Source of the DNA: Roseiarcus fermentans
GTDB lineage: Bacteria; Pseudomonadota; Alphaproteobacteria; Rhizobiales; Beijerinckiaceae
Length of the DNA: 64,000 nt
NCBI RefSeq assembly: GCF_003315135.1
Contig: NZ_QNRK01000033.1
Location: forward strand, 1-64,000
Reading direction: 5' to 3'
The notes beneath the pieces are model-generated. The model saw nothing but the letters and a program-made list of their open reading frames with translations. It was not told where the DNA came from and made no database searches. Made by a program: the position numbers and the translations under genes. Shown piece after piece: positions 20,501 through 28,845 of the stretch; positions within the stretch are counted from its first letter, which is position 1; every line of letters begins with the position of its first letter.

Positions 20501-21430
20501 TCAGTTCTTCTTCATGTACTGGTCGAGATTGGCCGGAGTGACCAGTTCGAACGGGATCTTGACCCACTTCTCGACCGGCTTGCCGGCGGCGAGCGCGAGC
20601 GCGGCGTCGACCGCCCCCTTGCCCTGGCCGGCGGCGTTCTGGAACACGGTCACCTTGAGGTCGCCGGCCTTCAGCGAGGCGAGCGCGTCCTGGGTCGCGT
20701 CGACGCCGCCGACCACCGACGCCTTGGTGTCGACGCCGGCCGACTTCATCGCCTGCAGCGCGCCGATCGCCATTTCGTCGTTGTTGGAGACGACGGCGTC
20801 AAACTTGAGGCCCTTCGACAGCCAGTTGGTCATCAAATTCTGCGCCTTCGTGCGATCCCACTCGGCGGTCTGCTCGGCGATCACCTTCATGCCCTTGCAC
20901 TCGGGGGTGGCGATCACGTCGTGGATGTCGGCCGTGCGCTGCACCGCGGCCTGATTGGAGAGCTGGCCCTCGATCACCAGAATGTCGCCCTTGCCGCCGA
21001 GGATCTTGCAGATCGCCTGCGTCTCGTAGGTTCCCGATTCCTTTTCATCGGACGCGACGACCGCGGCCTTGGGTCCGAGCTTGGCGATGTCCGCCGGAAT
21101 CCGGTTGACGTAGACGAGCGGCACGCCCGCGCTGGCGGCGGCCTTGGTGATGGCGGCGGTGGCGGAGGTGTCGACCGGGTTGACGATGATCGCGTCGACG
21201 CCGTTGGCGATGAAATTCTGCACCTGGCTGATCTGCTTCGAGACGTCGTCCTTGGCGTCCTCGATCTGGAGCGTCACGCCCGGCTGCGTCTTGGCGTAGT
21301 CGACCATGCCGTTGCGCAGCACGGTGAGGAAGTTGTCGTCGAACTTGTCCATCGAGACGCCGATCTTGGCGGCGAAGGCGGGGCTCGCGAGCAACGTGGC
21401 GGCGGCGAGCGCAACGAGGGTGCGTTTCAT
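20501..21430 (-). CDS. Periplasmic sugar-binding protein, likely inositol-specific
   Basis: A 309-residue substrate-binding protein of the ribose/galactose class (periplasmic binding protein type 1). The signal peptide covers about residues 1-20 and ends at SPAFAAK. The mature start [14 protein letters not shown] and later [12 protein letters not shown] and [16 protein letters not shown] are typical. GGGAGGA lies nine bases before the ATG at 21430. It is the first transporter gene, driven by a promoter with GGAA-N6-TTCC sites and followed by stem-loops. Inositol as ligand is inferred from the flanking iolE and iolI. Confidence 0.9.
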   Translation of the reverse strand: MKRTLVALAAATLLASPAFAAKIGVSMDKFDDNFLTVLRNGMVDYAKTQPGVTLQIEDAKDDVSKQISQVQNFIANGVDAIIVNPVDTSATAAITKAAASAGVPLVYVNRIPADIAKLGPKAAVVASDEKESGTYETQAICKILGGKGDILVIEGQLSNQAAVQRTADIHDVIATPECKGMKVIAEQTAEWDRTKAQNLMTNWLSKGLKFDAVVSNNDEMAIGALQAMKSAGVDTKASVVGGVDATQDALASLKAGDLKVTVFQNAAGQGKGAVDAALALAAGKPVEKWVKIPFELVTPANLDQYMKKN

Positions 21431-21528
21431 TGTCGTTTGTCCTCCCAGATGGCGGCCGGACTGCCGATCGGGCGTTCCGGCTCGCGGCCCGCGACATCGG
21501 ATTTGAAAAACCGTTGGCCGCGCCACTG

Positions 21529-21557
21529 TTCGTAGCAAACGTTCCAATCGAAGTCAA
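21529..21557 (-). promoter_or_regulatory. Promoter of the inositol transporter operon
   Basis: On the minus strand TTGACT (21557-21552) and TACGAA (21534-21529) are 17 bases apart, about 100 bases before the binding-protein ATG. A repressor-type palindrome sits immediately upstream of the -35 box, and an extra GGAA half-site lies in the spacer. Confidence 0.5.
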
Positions 21558-21561
21558 TAAT

Positions 21562-21575
21562 GGAATGCGCCTTCC
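21562..21575. promoter_or_regulatory. GGAA-N6-TTCC palindrome, candidate RpiR/IolR operator
   Basis: An exact GGAA-N6-TTCC site abuts the -35 box of the transporter promoter. This pattern is, to my knowledge, the one described for the RpiR-type IolR repressor of Sinorhizobium, and an RpiR-family gene lies at 24724-25572. Confidence 0.6.
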
Positions 21576-21810
21576 GATCTTTTTCTTTCCCGTCGCTCCC
21601 AAGGCGGGGCCAGCGAAGCCTGCGGGGCGGCGAACCTGTTGGCGGCGCAACGGGTTTTCGGCGTTCGGGCGGCCGCCCGATCGTTGGGAGCGACGGTAGC
21701 GGCCTTCGCGCCGGGTCGAGCCGCGGCGACTGAACCGGCGCAGCGACCGCCTCTTTGAATCCGCGCCGCGAGGCGGCCGGCGCTCATCGCGCGCAGCTCT
21801 CGGCCGCTAT

Positions 21811-21824
21811 GGAATTTCTGTTCC
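21811..21824. promoter_or_regulatory. Second GGAA-N6-TTCC palindrome upstream of the transporter
   Basis: An exact site extended by one base on each side (TGGAA-N6-TTCCA), about 240 bases upstream of the first. The pair could allow repressor looping. It also lies 152 bases downstream of the iolE stop, so read-through from iolE would pass it. Confidence 0.55.
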
Positions 21825-21975
21825 ATTTCGGCGAAGCGAACCCCGGGCGCCGCGGATCTCGGCGGCCCCCGCCCCCGCCCTTCGCGGGGCGCCGGCGAGC
21901 AGGGCCGGCCGCACGGCCTTTCGCGCGTGTCCCGAGCCCTGCGCGGGCCCCAGCGGCGCCGAGCGCCCGCGCCGG

Positions 21976-22857
21976 TCAGGCGAGCCCGGCCTCGGCGAGA
22001 AAGCGCTTCAGATTGGCGTAACCCATGGTGACGTATCGCTTCGGATTGGCCTTCTCCGGGTCCTGCTCGGCCTCGATCACCACCCACCCCGAATAGTCGG
22101 GCAACGCCTTGAACACACTGGCGAAATCGATGCAGCCGTCGCCGGGCACGGTGTAGACGCCGGCGAGGACGGAATCGAGGAACGACCAGTCCTCGGCGGT
22201 CGCCTGCGCGGCGACATCCCTGCGCACGTCCTTGGCGTGCACGTGGCCGATCCGCCCGGCGTAGGTTTTCGCCATGCGCACCGGGTCGCCGCCGGCCCAG
22301 GTGATGTGGCCGGTGTCGAGCAGCAGCTTCACCGCCGGGCCGGTTCCGGCCATCAGACGGTCGACCTCGGCCTCGGTCTGCACCACGGTTCCCATGTGAT
22401 GGTGGTAGACGACCTCGAGCCCGAAATCCCTGCACAGTTCGGCGAAGCGGGTCATGCGCGGCAGGAACGTCGCCCATTCGGCGTCGGTCATCACTGGCCG
22501 GGTCGAGAGCGGCGCCGACTTCGTCCCGTGCACCGTGCGCGTGCATTCGCAGGTGACGAGGACCTCGGCGCCCGCGTCGCGGCGCAGCTTCAGTTCGTCG
22601 AGGCCGGCGGCGAATTCGGCGTCGCCGTCGCGTTCGAGCAGGAAGGTCGAATACCAGCCGGACACGAACACGAGGCCGTATTCGGCGAGCTTGGCCTTCA
22701 GCGCCGGCGCGGTCTTGGGAAACTTGTTGCCCTTCTCCATGCCCTCGATGCCGATGTCGCGGGCCTCGCTCAGGCACTGCTCCAGCGAAATGTCGCCGCC
22801 GATTTCCACCATGTCGTCGTTGGACCAGCAGATCGGATTGGCGCCGATACGGATCAT
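21976..22857 (-). CDS. iolE: Myo-inosose-2 dehydratase
   Basis: Second step of inositol catabolism: dehydrates 2-keto-myo-inositol to the cyclohexane-dione intermediate. The 293-residue TIM barrel starts MIRIGANPICWSNDDM, the characteristic IolE N-terminus. It has the metal-site motifs LLLDTGHITWAGG near residue 175, HVHAKDV near 205 and VIEAEQDPEKANP near 262. The ATG at 22857 is preferred to the TTG at 22863, because the GGGAG site is then nine bases away. Its promoter region contains a one-mismatch GGAA-N6-TTCC site. Confidence 0.93.
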   Translation of the reverse strand: MIRIGANPICWSNDDMVEIGGDISLEQCLSEARDIGIEGMEKGNKFPKTAPALKAKLAEYGLVFVSGWYSTFLLERDGDAEFAAGLDELKLRRDAGAEVLVTCECTRTVHGTKSAPLSTRPVMTDAEWATFLPRMTRFAELCRDFGLEVVYHHHMGTVVQTEAEVDRLMAGTGPAVKLLLDTGHITWAGGDPVRMAKTYAGRIGHVHAKDVRRDVAAQATAEDWSFLDSVLAGVYTVPGDGCIDFASVFKALPDYSGWVVIEAEQDPEKANPKRYVTMGYANLKRFLAEAGLA

Positions 22858-22958
22858 TGGCAAAAACTCCCTGTTCAGGCCCGCTGGGCCGATCTTCGCC
22901 GTCCCGCCCCCGGCGGGCGGGTTCCTTCGCTTTCGGCCGGCTCAGGATCGGCCTAAAT

Positions 22959-22993
22959 ATTCTACTGCGCCTTTCATTCGGAATTCAAGTTCT
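22959..22993 (-). promoter_or_regulatory. iolE promoter with imperfect repressor site
   Basis: On the minus strand TTGAAT (22988-22983) and TAGAAT (22964-22959) are 18 bases apart. GGAA-N6-TTCT (22980-22993), one base off the GGAA-N6-TTCC pattern, overlaps the -35 box. Confidence 0.45.
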
Positions 22994-23135
22994 GTTTTCG
23001 ATTCGAACCCACCGCTTGCCGGAAAGGCAGGGACGCCGAGCGCGGCAAGCACGGCCATGCCGGCGACCGATCCGAAACAACGCTCCCACACCGTGGCGCT
23101 GCCGCTTGGTATCTCCCAAGGTGGACGCCGAAGAA

Positions 23136-23332
23136 CGCCGTCATCGCGAGCGACCCCCGGGTCGAAGAGCCCGGGGGGAAGCGACCCAGGGGCCGCTGGG
23201 CTGCTGTGCGGCTCGCGGACCGCCACGCCGTCCCTCGAGCTTCGTTGCAAGCAGAAGACGGAGCAATCCTTGCAAAATGGATGCAAACTTCGTCGTGGGT
23301 TGCTTCGTCGCTTTGCTCCTCGCAATGACGGG
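23136..23332. repeat. Palindromic REP-like element (inverted pair)
   Basis: The right end, read on the minus strand, is GTCATTGCGAGGAGCAAAGC followed by GACGAAGCAAC, a repeat family widespread in intergenic DNA of alphaproteobacteria. The left end starts CCGTCATCGCGAGCGA in the opposite orientation. The two arms face each other across about 140 bases, so the element can fold into a long imperfect hairpin, as REP/BIME-type or small non-autonomous elements do. It is confined to the intergenic gap. Confidence 0.7.
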
Positions 23333-23429
23333 ATTGGGAGTTACGCCGCTTTCGGCCGTCCCGGCTGCGACGCTCCGCGCGGCGGCGGCCGGCCGGACAC
23401 CGACCCGTTGACCGTCTTGAAAAAACGAT

Positions 23430-23447
23430 ATGGACGAAACAATCCAT
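23430..23447. promoter_or_regulatory. Palindrome upstream of the transaldolase gene
   Basis: ATGGA and TCCAT are separated by 8 bases. This matches GGA-N8-TCC, the same outer spacing as GGAA-N6-TTCC, 92 bases before the transaldolase GTG. It suggests the gene belongs to the same regulon. Confidence 0.45.
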
Positions 23448-23538
23448 TTATGATAGGCGATGGAATGACCATGTCGCATACCGACACTCGGGTCGGAAGG
23501 ACCTCAGTGAACGGGCGCCCGATGGAGGAGAGGAAGAC

Positions 23539-24621
23539 GTGACCATTTCGCCCCCGAACCCGTCGCCGCTGTATCGGACCGTGCACGCCGGGCCGACCGA
23601 CGTCTGGAACGATTCCTGCTCGCCGCGCGAACTCGAATACGCGATCGGCAACGGCGCGGTCGGCGCGACCACCAACCCATCGATCGTCCTGGCGGTGCTG
23701 AAGAAGGAATTCGCGGCCTGGAAGGACAGGCTGCTTCAGCTGATCCACGACAACCCCGCGGCCAGCGAGGACGAGATCGCCTGGAAGCTGATCGAACTCA
23801 TGGGGTTGCGCGGCGCCGAGATGCTGCTGCCGGTGTTCGAGCGCGAGCGGCGCCGCAAAGGGCGCCTGTCGATGCAGACGAACCCGGTCAACTACCGCAA
23901 CGTTCCGGCGCTGGTGGAGCAGGCGGTGCATTTCGCTGGCCTCGCGCCCAACATCCAGGTCAAGATCCCCGCGACCGCCGCCGGGATCGCCGCGATCGAG
24001 GAGGCGACCCGCCTCGGCGTCGACATCAACGCGACCGTCAGCTTCACCCTGCCCCAGGCGATCGCGGTGGCCGAGGCGGTCGAGCGCGGCCTCGACCGCC
24101 GCGCCGCCGAAGGTCACGACGTGTCCGGCATGACGCCGGTCTGCACGCTGATGATCGGGCGCCTCGACGACTGGCTGAAGGTCGTCGCGACCCGCGAGGG
24201 CGTCGTCACCACGCCCGGCCATCTCGACTGGGCAGGCGTGGCGACCTTCAAGAAGGCCTACGGCCTGTTCAAGGCGCGCGGATACCGGACGCGGCTGCTC
24301 GCCGCGGCCTACCGCCACCACCTGCACTGGTCGCAACTGATCGGCGGCGACGTCGTTCTGACCATTCCCTACGAGTGGCAGGTGCAGTTCAACAAGTCCG
24401 ACGTCGAGGTGAAGAAGCGGATCGACGATCCCGTCGATCCCGCGATCGTCGCCGACCTCTATCGAAAATTCCCCGACTTCCGCCGCGCTTACGACGAGGG
24501 CGGCCTCTCGATCGAGGAGTTCGACCGCTACGGGGCGACCGCAAGGACCTTGCGGTCGTTCATCGAAGCCTACCGGGAGCTGACGGCGCTGGTGCGCGAT
24601 TCGATGCTGCCTGCGCCGTGA
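23539..24621 (+). CDS. Transaldolase-family protein in the inositol cluster
   Basis: A 360-residue class I aldolase-fold protein. The Schiff-base lysine is visible in QVKIPATAAG near residue 142. The N-terminal segment ending GAVGATTNPSIVLAV is the transaldolase substrate loop. It is longer than the 220-residue fructose-6-phosphate aldolase group and distinct from housekeeping transaldolase. The GTG start at 23539 has GAGGAGAGGAAG upstream. It is divergent from iolE and convergent with the RpiR gene, and has a repressor-like palindrome. It may cleave or exchange a C3 unit of an inositol-derived sugar phosphate, but this is inference. Confidence 0.85.
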   Translation: MTISPPNPSPLYRTVHAGPTDVWNDSCSPRELEYAIGNGAVGATTNPSIVLAVLKKEFAAWKDRLLQLIHDNPAASEDEIAWKLIELMGLRGAEMLLPVFERERRRKGRLSMQTNPVNYRNVPALVEQAVHFAGLAPNIQVKIPATAAGIAAIEEATRLGVDINATVSFTLPQAIAVAEAVERGLDRRAAEGHDVSGMTPVCTLMIGRLDDWLKVVATREGVVTTPGHLDWAGVATFKKAYGLFKARGYRTRLLAAAYRHHLHWSQLIGGDVVLTIPYEWQVQFNKSDVEVKKRIDDPVDPAIVADLYRKFPDFRRAYDEGGLSIEEFDRYGATARTLRSFIEAYRELTALVRDSMLPAP

Positions 24622-24723
24622 GATCCGACGGCGGGGGCGGCCGAACACCGTCCCCCTCGCCGCCGCCGATGCAGCTCCGCCCGAAGATTTCATAATATAG
24701 GCGTTATAGAATTAAAATTCCAT

Positions 24724-25572
24724 CTATCGCCTGCCGCCCGCGCGCCGCTTCTCCGCCACGGCGATCGCCAGCGCCGCCGCCAGCGTCATCGTGGCCGCGA
24801 GCGTGCGAAAGCCCTCGAAGTCGCTCTCGACGATCTCGAACCACACGCTGGTGTTCAGCGCCAGCGGGCTGAACGGGCTGTCGGTGATCGAGACCAGCGG
24901 CGTGTTCTGCGCGACGATCTGGCGGGTGTATTCGACGGTCGTGGGCGCATAGGGCGTGAAGCTGACCGCGAGCGCCGCGTCGCGCGGGCCGGCGAACGCC
25001 AGGATTTCGCGGTCGACGCCGCTCGGCGAGCCGGCCAGCACCGTCCTGATCCCGAGCGTTCCCAGCGCATAGTGCAGATAGGCGGTCACCGGATAGGACC
25101 GGCGCAGCCCGATCAGGTAGACGGTCTCCGCCGCCGCCAGGATCCGCGCCGCCTCGTCCAGGTCCTCCGGCTTGACGCGCTCCTTCACCCTTTCGATCGA
25201 ACGGATCGCCGCCTCGCTGAATCCCTCGATCGCCGCCATCGCCGGCGAATGGCCGGACGTGTGTTCGTCGAGGGATTGCAGGCGGGCCTCGTAGTTGTTC
25301 GGCCGGTCGCGCAGCCGCTCCTGGAACACCGCCTGCAACTCGCTGAACCCGCTGTAGCCCAGCGCCTTGGCGAAGCGCACCAGCGTCGAGGGCTGCACAG
25401 CGGCGCGCTCCGAAATGCTGCCGACCGTTCCAAAGGCGATGTCGTCGGGAAACTCGATCGTGTAGGCGGCCACCTGCGCCAGCCGCCGCGGCAGCTTGTC
25501 GCGCCGTTCGATGATCAGGTCGCGCAGCTCGTTGAAGGCCTGCGGCGGACTGTCGGTGAGGGCTTCCGTCAT
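24724..25572 (-). CDS. RpiR/MurR-family regulator, likely inositol repressor (IolR)
   Basis: A 282-residue transcription factor: N-terminal helix-turn-helix (about residues 45-75, GSISERAAVQPSTLVRFAKA) and a C-terminal SIS sugar-binding domain (VYLIGLRRSYPVTAYLHYA). Rhizobial IolR is of this family, not the DeoR type of Bacillus. It is divergent from iolG, and an exact GGAA-N6-TTCC site lies in the shared promoter gap. It probably represses iolG, iolC, iolD and iolB, the transporter and itself, and responds to a phosphorylated intermediate made by IolC. Confidence 0.9.
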   Translation of the reverse strand: MTEALTDSPPQAFNELRDLIIERRDKLPRRLAQVAAYTIEFPDDIAFGTVGSISERAAVQPSTLVRFAKALGYSGFSELQAVFQERLRDRPNNYEARLQSLDEHTSGHSPAMAAIEGFSEAAIRSIERVKERVKPEDLDEAARILAAAETVYLIGLRRSYPVTAYLHYALGTLGIRTVLAGSPSGVDREILAFAGPRDAALAVSFTPYAPTTVEYTRQIVAQNTPLVSITDSPFSPLALNTSVWFEIVESDFEGFRTLAATMTLAAALAIAVAEKRRAGGRR

Positions 25573-25654
25573 CGCGATGTCTCTCGAAGCCGCCTTCCGG
25601 CGATGGGAAAGCCGTCAGCCTAGCCGAAAACCGCACGATTGCAAAACGAAACTG

Positions 25655-25686
25655 TTGACGGTGAAGGAAAATGGAATATAAGTTCC
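25655..25686 (+). promoter_or_regulatory. iolG promoter with operator enclosing the -10 box
   Basis: TTGACG (25655-25660) and TATAAG (25677-25682) are 16 bases apart. The -10 box is exactly the six-base spacer of a perfect GGAA-N6-TTCC palindrome (25673-25686), so a bound repressor would occlude RNA polymerase. It lies about 130 bases upstream of iolG and about 100 bases upstream of the divergent RpiR gene. Confidence 0.65.
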
Positions 25687-25816
25687 ATCACGATCCCCCT
25701 TGGGACGAGGCTCGCGGCCCCTTCGACCGCGACGACCGGCGGAAACGTTCGACGGCGGATGTCTTGCGCGCGACGGGCGGTCGCGGCGCAGACGAGCCGA
25801 ATGGAGAGACGACACC

Positions 25817-26812
25817 ATGACGCTGAAGTTTGGCCTTCTGGGCGCCGGCCGCATCGGCAAGGTTCACGCCGGGGCGGTCGCCGCGAACGCGGGCGCGAAG
25901 TTGGTCGCGGTCGCCGACGCCCTCCCCGAAGCCGCCGAGGCGATCGCCGCGAGCTCGGGCGCTCAGGTGCGCACGGTCGAGGCGATCATGACGGCCAGGG
26001 ACGTCGACGCGGTGCTGATCACCACGCCGACCGACATGCACGCCGACATGATCGAGCAGGCGGCGCGGGCGGGCAAGGCGATCTTCTGCGAGAAGCCGAT
26101 CGACCTGTCGGTCGAGCGCGTCCGGCGCTGCCTCGCCGTCGTCGAGGCGGAAAAGGCGCCGCTGATGATCGGCTTCAACCGCCGCTTCGACCCGAACTTC
26201 CGCGCCGTCCGCGCCCGCATCGACGCCGGCGCGATCGGCGCGGTGGAGATGGTGTCGATCACCTCGCGCGACCCCGCGCCGCCGCCGATCGCCTATATCG
26301 GGCGCTCGGGCGGCCTGTTCCGCGACATGACCATCCATGATTTCGACATGGCGGCGTTCCTGCTCGGCGAGGACCCGGTCAGCGTATACGCCACCGCCTC
26401 CAATCTGGTCGATCCCGCGATCGGCGCCGCGGGCGACGTCGACAGCGCGTCGCTGATCCTGACCACGCGATCGGGCAGGATCGCCCAGATCGCCAATTCG
26501 CGCCGCGCGACCTACGGCTACGACCAGCGGATCGAGGTTCACGGCTCGAAGGGCATGGTTTCGGCCGAGAACCTGCGCGAGACCACGGTCGAGGTGGCGA
26601 ACGAGACCGGCTACCTGCGCGACCCGCTCCTGAACTTCTTCATGACCCGCTACACCCAGGCCTACGCCGCCGAGATCGCCGCCTTCATCGAGGCGGTCGC
26701 GGCCGGCCGGCCGATGCGCCCGTCGGGCGAAGACGGGCTGAAGGCGCTGGTGATGGCGGAAGCCGCGCTGAAGTCCCTGAAGGAAGGACGGGCGGTCGAG
26801 ATCGTCTACTGA
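25817..26812 (+). CDS. iolG: Inositol 2-dehydrogenase
   Basis: Oxidises myo-inositol to 2-keto-myo-inositol with NAD+, the first catabolic step. The 331-residue product starts MTLKFGLLGAGRIGKVH (Rossmann fold), has FCEKPIDL near residue 95 with the catalytic lysine, and SGGLFRDMTIHDFDMA near 168 with the active-site aspartate and histidine. It is very like rhizobial IdhA in order and wording. The ATG at 25817 follows GGAGAG. It is the first gene of an iolG-iolC-iolD-iolB operon (gaps 63, about 55 and 75 bases). This is the canonical copy among the six related dehydrogenases here. Confidence 0.94.
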   Translation: MTLKFGLLGAGRIGKVHAGAVAANAGAKLVAVADALPEAAEAIAASSGAQVRTVEAIMTARDVDAVLITTPTDMHADMIEQAARAGKAIFCEKPIDLSVERVRRCLAVVEAEKAPLMIGFNRRFDPNFRAVRARIDAGAIGAVEMVSITSRDPAPPPIAYIGRSGGLFRDMTIHDFDMAAFLLGEDPVSVYATASNLVDPAIGAAGDVDSASLILTTRSGRIAQIANSRRATYGYDQRIEVHGSKGMVSAENLRETTVEVANETGYLRDPLLNFFMTRYTQAYAAEIAAFIEAVAAGRPMRPSGEDGLKALVMAEAALKSLKEGRAVEIVY

Positions 26813-26875
26813 AGGACGGCCGGCGGGGGCGTTGCGGGTCAGGGATTGCGGGTCCGGACGACAGGAGCAAGGGCC

Positions 26876-28786
26876 ATGGACAAGACGCTCGACCTGATCG
26901 CCATCGGCCGCTCCCTGATCGACCTCTACGGTCAGCAGATCGGCGGCCGGCTCGAGGACATCGGCAGCTTCGCCAAGTCTGTCGGCGGCTGCCCGGCCAA
27001 CATCGCCATCGGCGCGGCGCGGCTGGGCCTCAAGTCGGCGCTCGTCACCCGGGTCGGCGCCGAGCAGATGGGCAATTTCATCCGCGAGCAGCTCGTGCGC
27101 GAGGGCGTCGCTGTCGAGGGCGTCCATGTCGACCCCGAGCGCCTGACCGGCCTCGTCCTGCTCGCGGTCGAGCGCGAGGGCGTGTCGCCGATGACTTTCT
27201 ATCGCTCCGACTGCGCCGACATGGCGCTCGACGAGAGCGACATCGACGAGGATTTCATCGCCAGCGCCCGCGCGATCGTCGTGACGGGGACGCATTTCTC
27301 GAAGCCCGCCGCCGCGGCGGCGCAGGCCAAGGCGATCCGGCTCGCCAGGGCGCACGGCGGCAAGGTGGCGTTCGACGTCGACTATCGTCCGAACCTGTGG
27401 GGTCTGGGCGGCCACGCCGCCGGGTTCGAGCGCTACGTGAAATCGGACGCGGTGTCGGCGCGCCTCAGGCCCGTCCTCGCCGATTGCGACCTGATCGTCG
27501 GCACCGAGGAAGAGATCATGATCGCGGGCGGCGCCGACAGCGTGCTGGCCGCGCTCGAGGCCATCCGCGCCGTCTCCGCCGCGACCATTGTCCTCAAGCG
27601 CGGCGCCAAAGGCTGCATCGTCTATGACGGTCCGATTCCCGCCGATCCCGAGGCCGGAATCGTCGGCCGGGGCTTCGCGATCGAGGTCTTCAACGTGCTC
27701 GGCGCGGGCGACGCCTTTCTGTCCGGCTTCCTGCGCGGCTGGCTGCGCGGCGAGGATCTCGCCACCTGCGCGACCTGGGCCAACGCCTGCGGCGCCTTCG
27801 CGGTGTCGCGCCTGCTGTGCTCGCCGGAATATCCGACCTGGGCCGAGCTGAAGCATTTCCTCGATCACGGCGGCGCCACGCGGGCGTTGCGCAAGGACGC
27901 CACGCTGAACGCCATCCACTGGGCGACGACGCGACGGCGCGAGATCCCGCGCCTGATGGCGCTCGCCATCGACCATCGCCTTCAGCTCGAGGATCTGGCG
28001 CCGGACGAGGGGGCGCGCGCGCGCATCCCCGGGTTCAAGGTTCTCGCGGTCGAGGCCGCGCGCCGCGTGGCCGCCGGCCGCCCCGGCTTCGGCGTGCTGC
28101 TCGACGACAAATACGGGCGCGAGGCGCTGTTCGCCGCCGGCGCAGGCGGGGACCTGTGGGTCGCGCGGCCGGTCGAGCTGCCCGGCTCGCGCCCGCTTCG
28201 GTTCGAGTTCGGCCAGGATCTCGGCAGCCGGCTGATCGAGTGGCCGGTCGACCATTGCGTCAAGGTCCTGTGCTTCTACCATCCCGACGACGACGAAGGC
28301 CTGAAGCGCGAGCAGACCGAAAAGCTCGTATCGGCGTTCGAGGCGTCGCGCCGGATCGGGCGCGAAATCCTGATCGAGATCATCGCCTCGAAGGCGGGGC
28401 CGGTCGACGCCGACACGGTGGCGCGCGCGCTCGGCGAGCTTTACGAGGCGGGCCTGAGGCCCGACTGGTGGAAGCTCGAACCGCAAGCGTCGGCCGCGGC
28501 GTGGGCCGCGATCGACGGCGTGATCCAGGGCGCCGACCCGTATTGCCGCGGCGTGGTGCTGCTCGGCCTCGACGCCCCGATCGAGGCGCTGAAGGAGAGT
28601 TTCGGCGCCGCGCGCTCGGCGGCCACGGTGCGCGGCTTCGCCGTCGGGCGAACGATCTTCGGCGAATCGGCCGAGCGCTGGCTCAACGGGACGATCGAAG
28701 AGGCGGAGGCGGTGGACGCGATGGCGGCGCGCTTCGGCGCGCTGACCGACCTGTGGCTGTCGCTCGAGCGGCGGCGGGCCGCGTGA
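26876..28786 (+). CDS. iolC: 5-dehydro-2-deoxygluconokinase fused to DUF2090 aldolase-type domain
   Basis: Phosphorylates 5-keto-2-deoxygluconate and, through its second half, probably also cleaves the product. Residues 1 to about 325 are a PfkB-family kinase (GGCPANIAIGAARLG near 37; NVLGAGDAF near 276 with the catalytic aspartate). Residues 330-636 are a DUF2090 (class I aldolase-like TIM barrel) domain, annotated in many proteobacteria as 5-dehydro-2-deoxyphosphogluconate aldolase. A separate iolJ is absent, which fits the fusion. The ATG at 26876 has AGGAG upstream; a longer frame from 26846 lacks one. Products would be malonate semialdehyde and dihydroxyacetone phosphate. Confidence 0.93.
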   Translation: MDKTLDLIAIGRSLIDLYGQQIGGRLEDIGSFAKSVGGCPANIAIGAARLGLKSALVTRVGAEQMGNFIREQLVREGVAVEGVHVDPERLTGLVLLAVEREGVSPMTFYRSDCADMALDESDIDEDFIASARAIVVTGTHFSKPAAAAAQAKAIRLARAHGGKVAFDVDYRPNLWGLGGHAAGFERYVKSDAVSARLRPVLADCDLIVGTEEEIMIAGGADSVLAALEAIRAVSAATIVLKRGAKGCIVYDGPIPADPEAGIVGRGFAIEVFNVLGAGDAFLSGFLRGWLRGEDLATCATWANACGAFAVSRLLCSPEYPTWAELKHFLDHGGATRALRKDATLNAIHWATTRRREIPRLMALAIDHRLQLEDLAPDEGARARIPGFKVLAVEAARRVAAGRPGFGVLLDDKYGREALFAAGAGGDLWVARPVELPGSRPLRFEFGQDLGSRLIEWPVDHCVKVLCFYHPDDDEGLKREQTEKLVSAFEASRRIGREILIEIIASKAGPVDADTVARALGELYEAGLRPDWWKLEPQASAAAWAAIDGVIQGADPYCRGVVLLGLDAPIEALKESFGAARSAATVRGFAVGRTIFGESAERWLNGTIEEAEAVDAMAARFGALTDLWLSLERRRAA

Positions 28787-28845
28787 CGTCGGCCGCCGAT
28801 GGACGGGCATTCGACGACCGGCAAGGGGTCGGGAGGGACATGATC

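Larger units (their letters stand above)
21431..21975. other. Regulatory region upstream of the inositol-binding-protein gene
   Basis: A 545-base gap inside a run of same-strand genes. It holds a promoter-like pair (21529-21557), two exact GGAA-N6-TTCC palindromes (21562-21575 and 21811-21824) and no convincing gene. The stretch 21630-21800 is plain GC-rich DNA. The size of the gap and these sites suggest an independent, repressor-controlled promoter for the transporter. Confidence 0.6.
22858..23538. other. Divergent intergenic region between iolE and the transaldolase gene
   Basis: A 680-base gap with promoters for both directions. It holds a promoter-like pair with an imperfect repressor site (22959-22993), a palindromic repeat element of about 200 bases (23136-23332) and a palindrome (23430-23447) with the same half-site spacing as the repressor sites. 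Open frames inside the repeat are not genes. Confidence 0.6.

Noticed and set aside
22942-23479. Several open frames of 60-180 codons inside the iolE/transaldolase gap
   Set aside because: They lie in the palindromic repeat element and read its arms; no ribosome site or conserved motif.
24708-24721. AGAA-N6-TTCC near-match to the repressor motif
   Set aside because: It is one base off and lies between the convergent ends of the transaldolase and RpiR genes, where an operator makes little sense; treated as chance.
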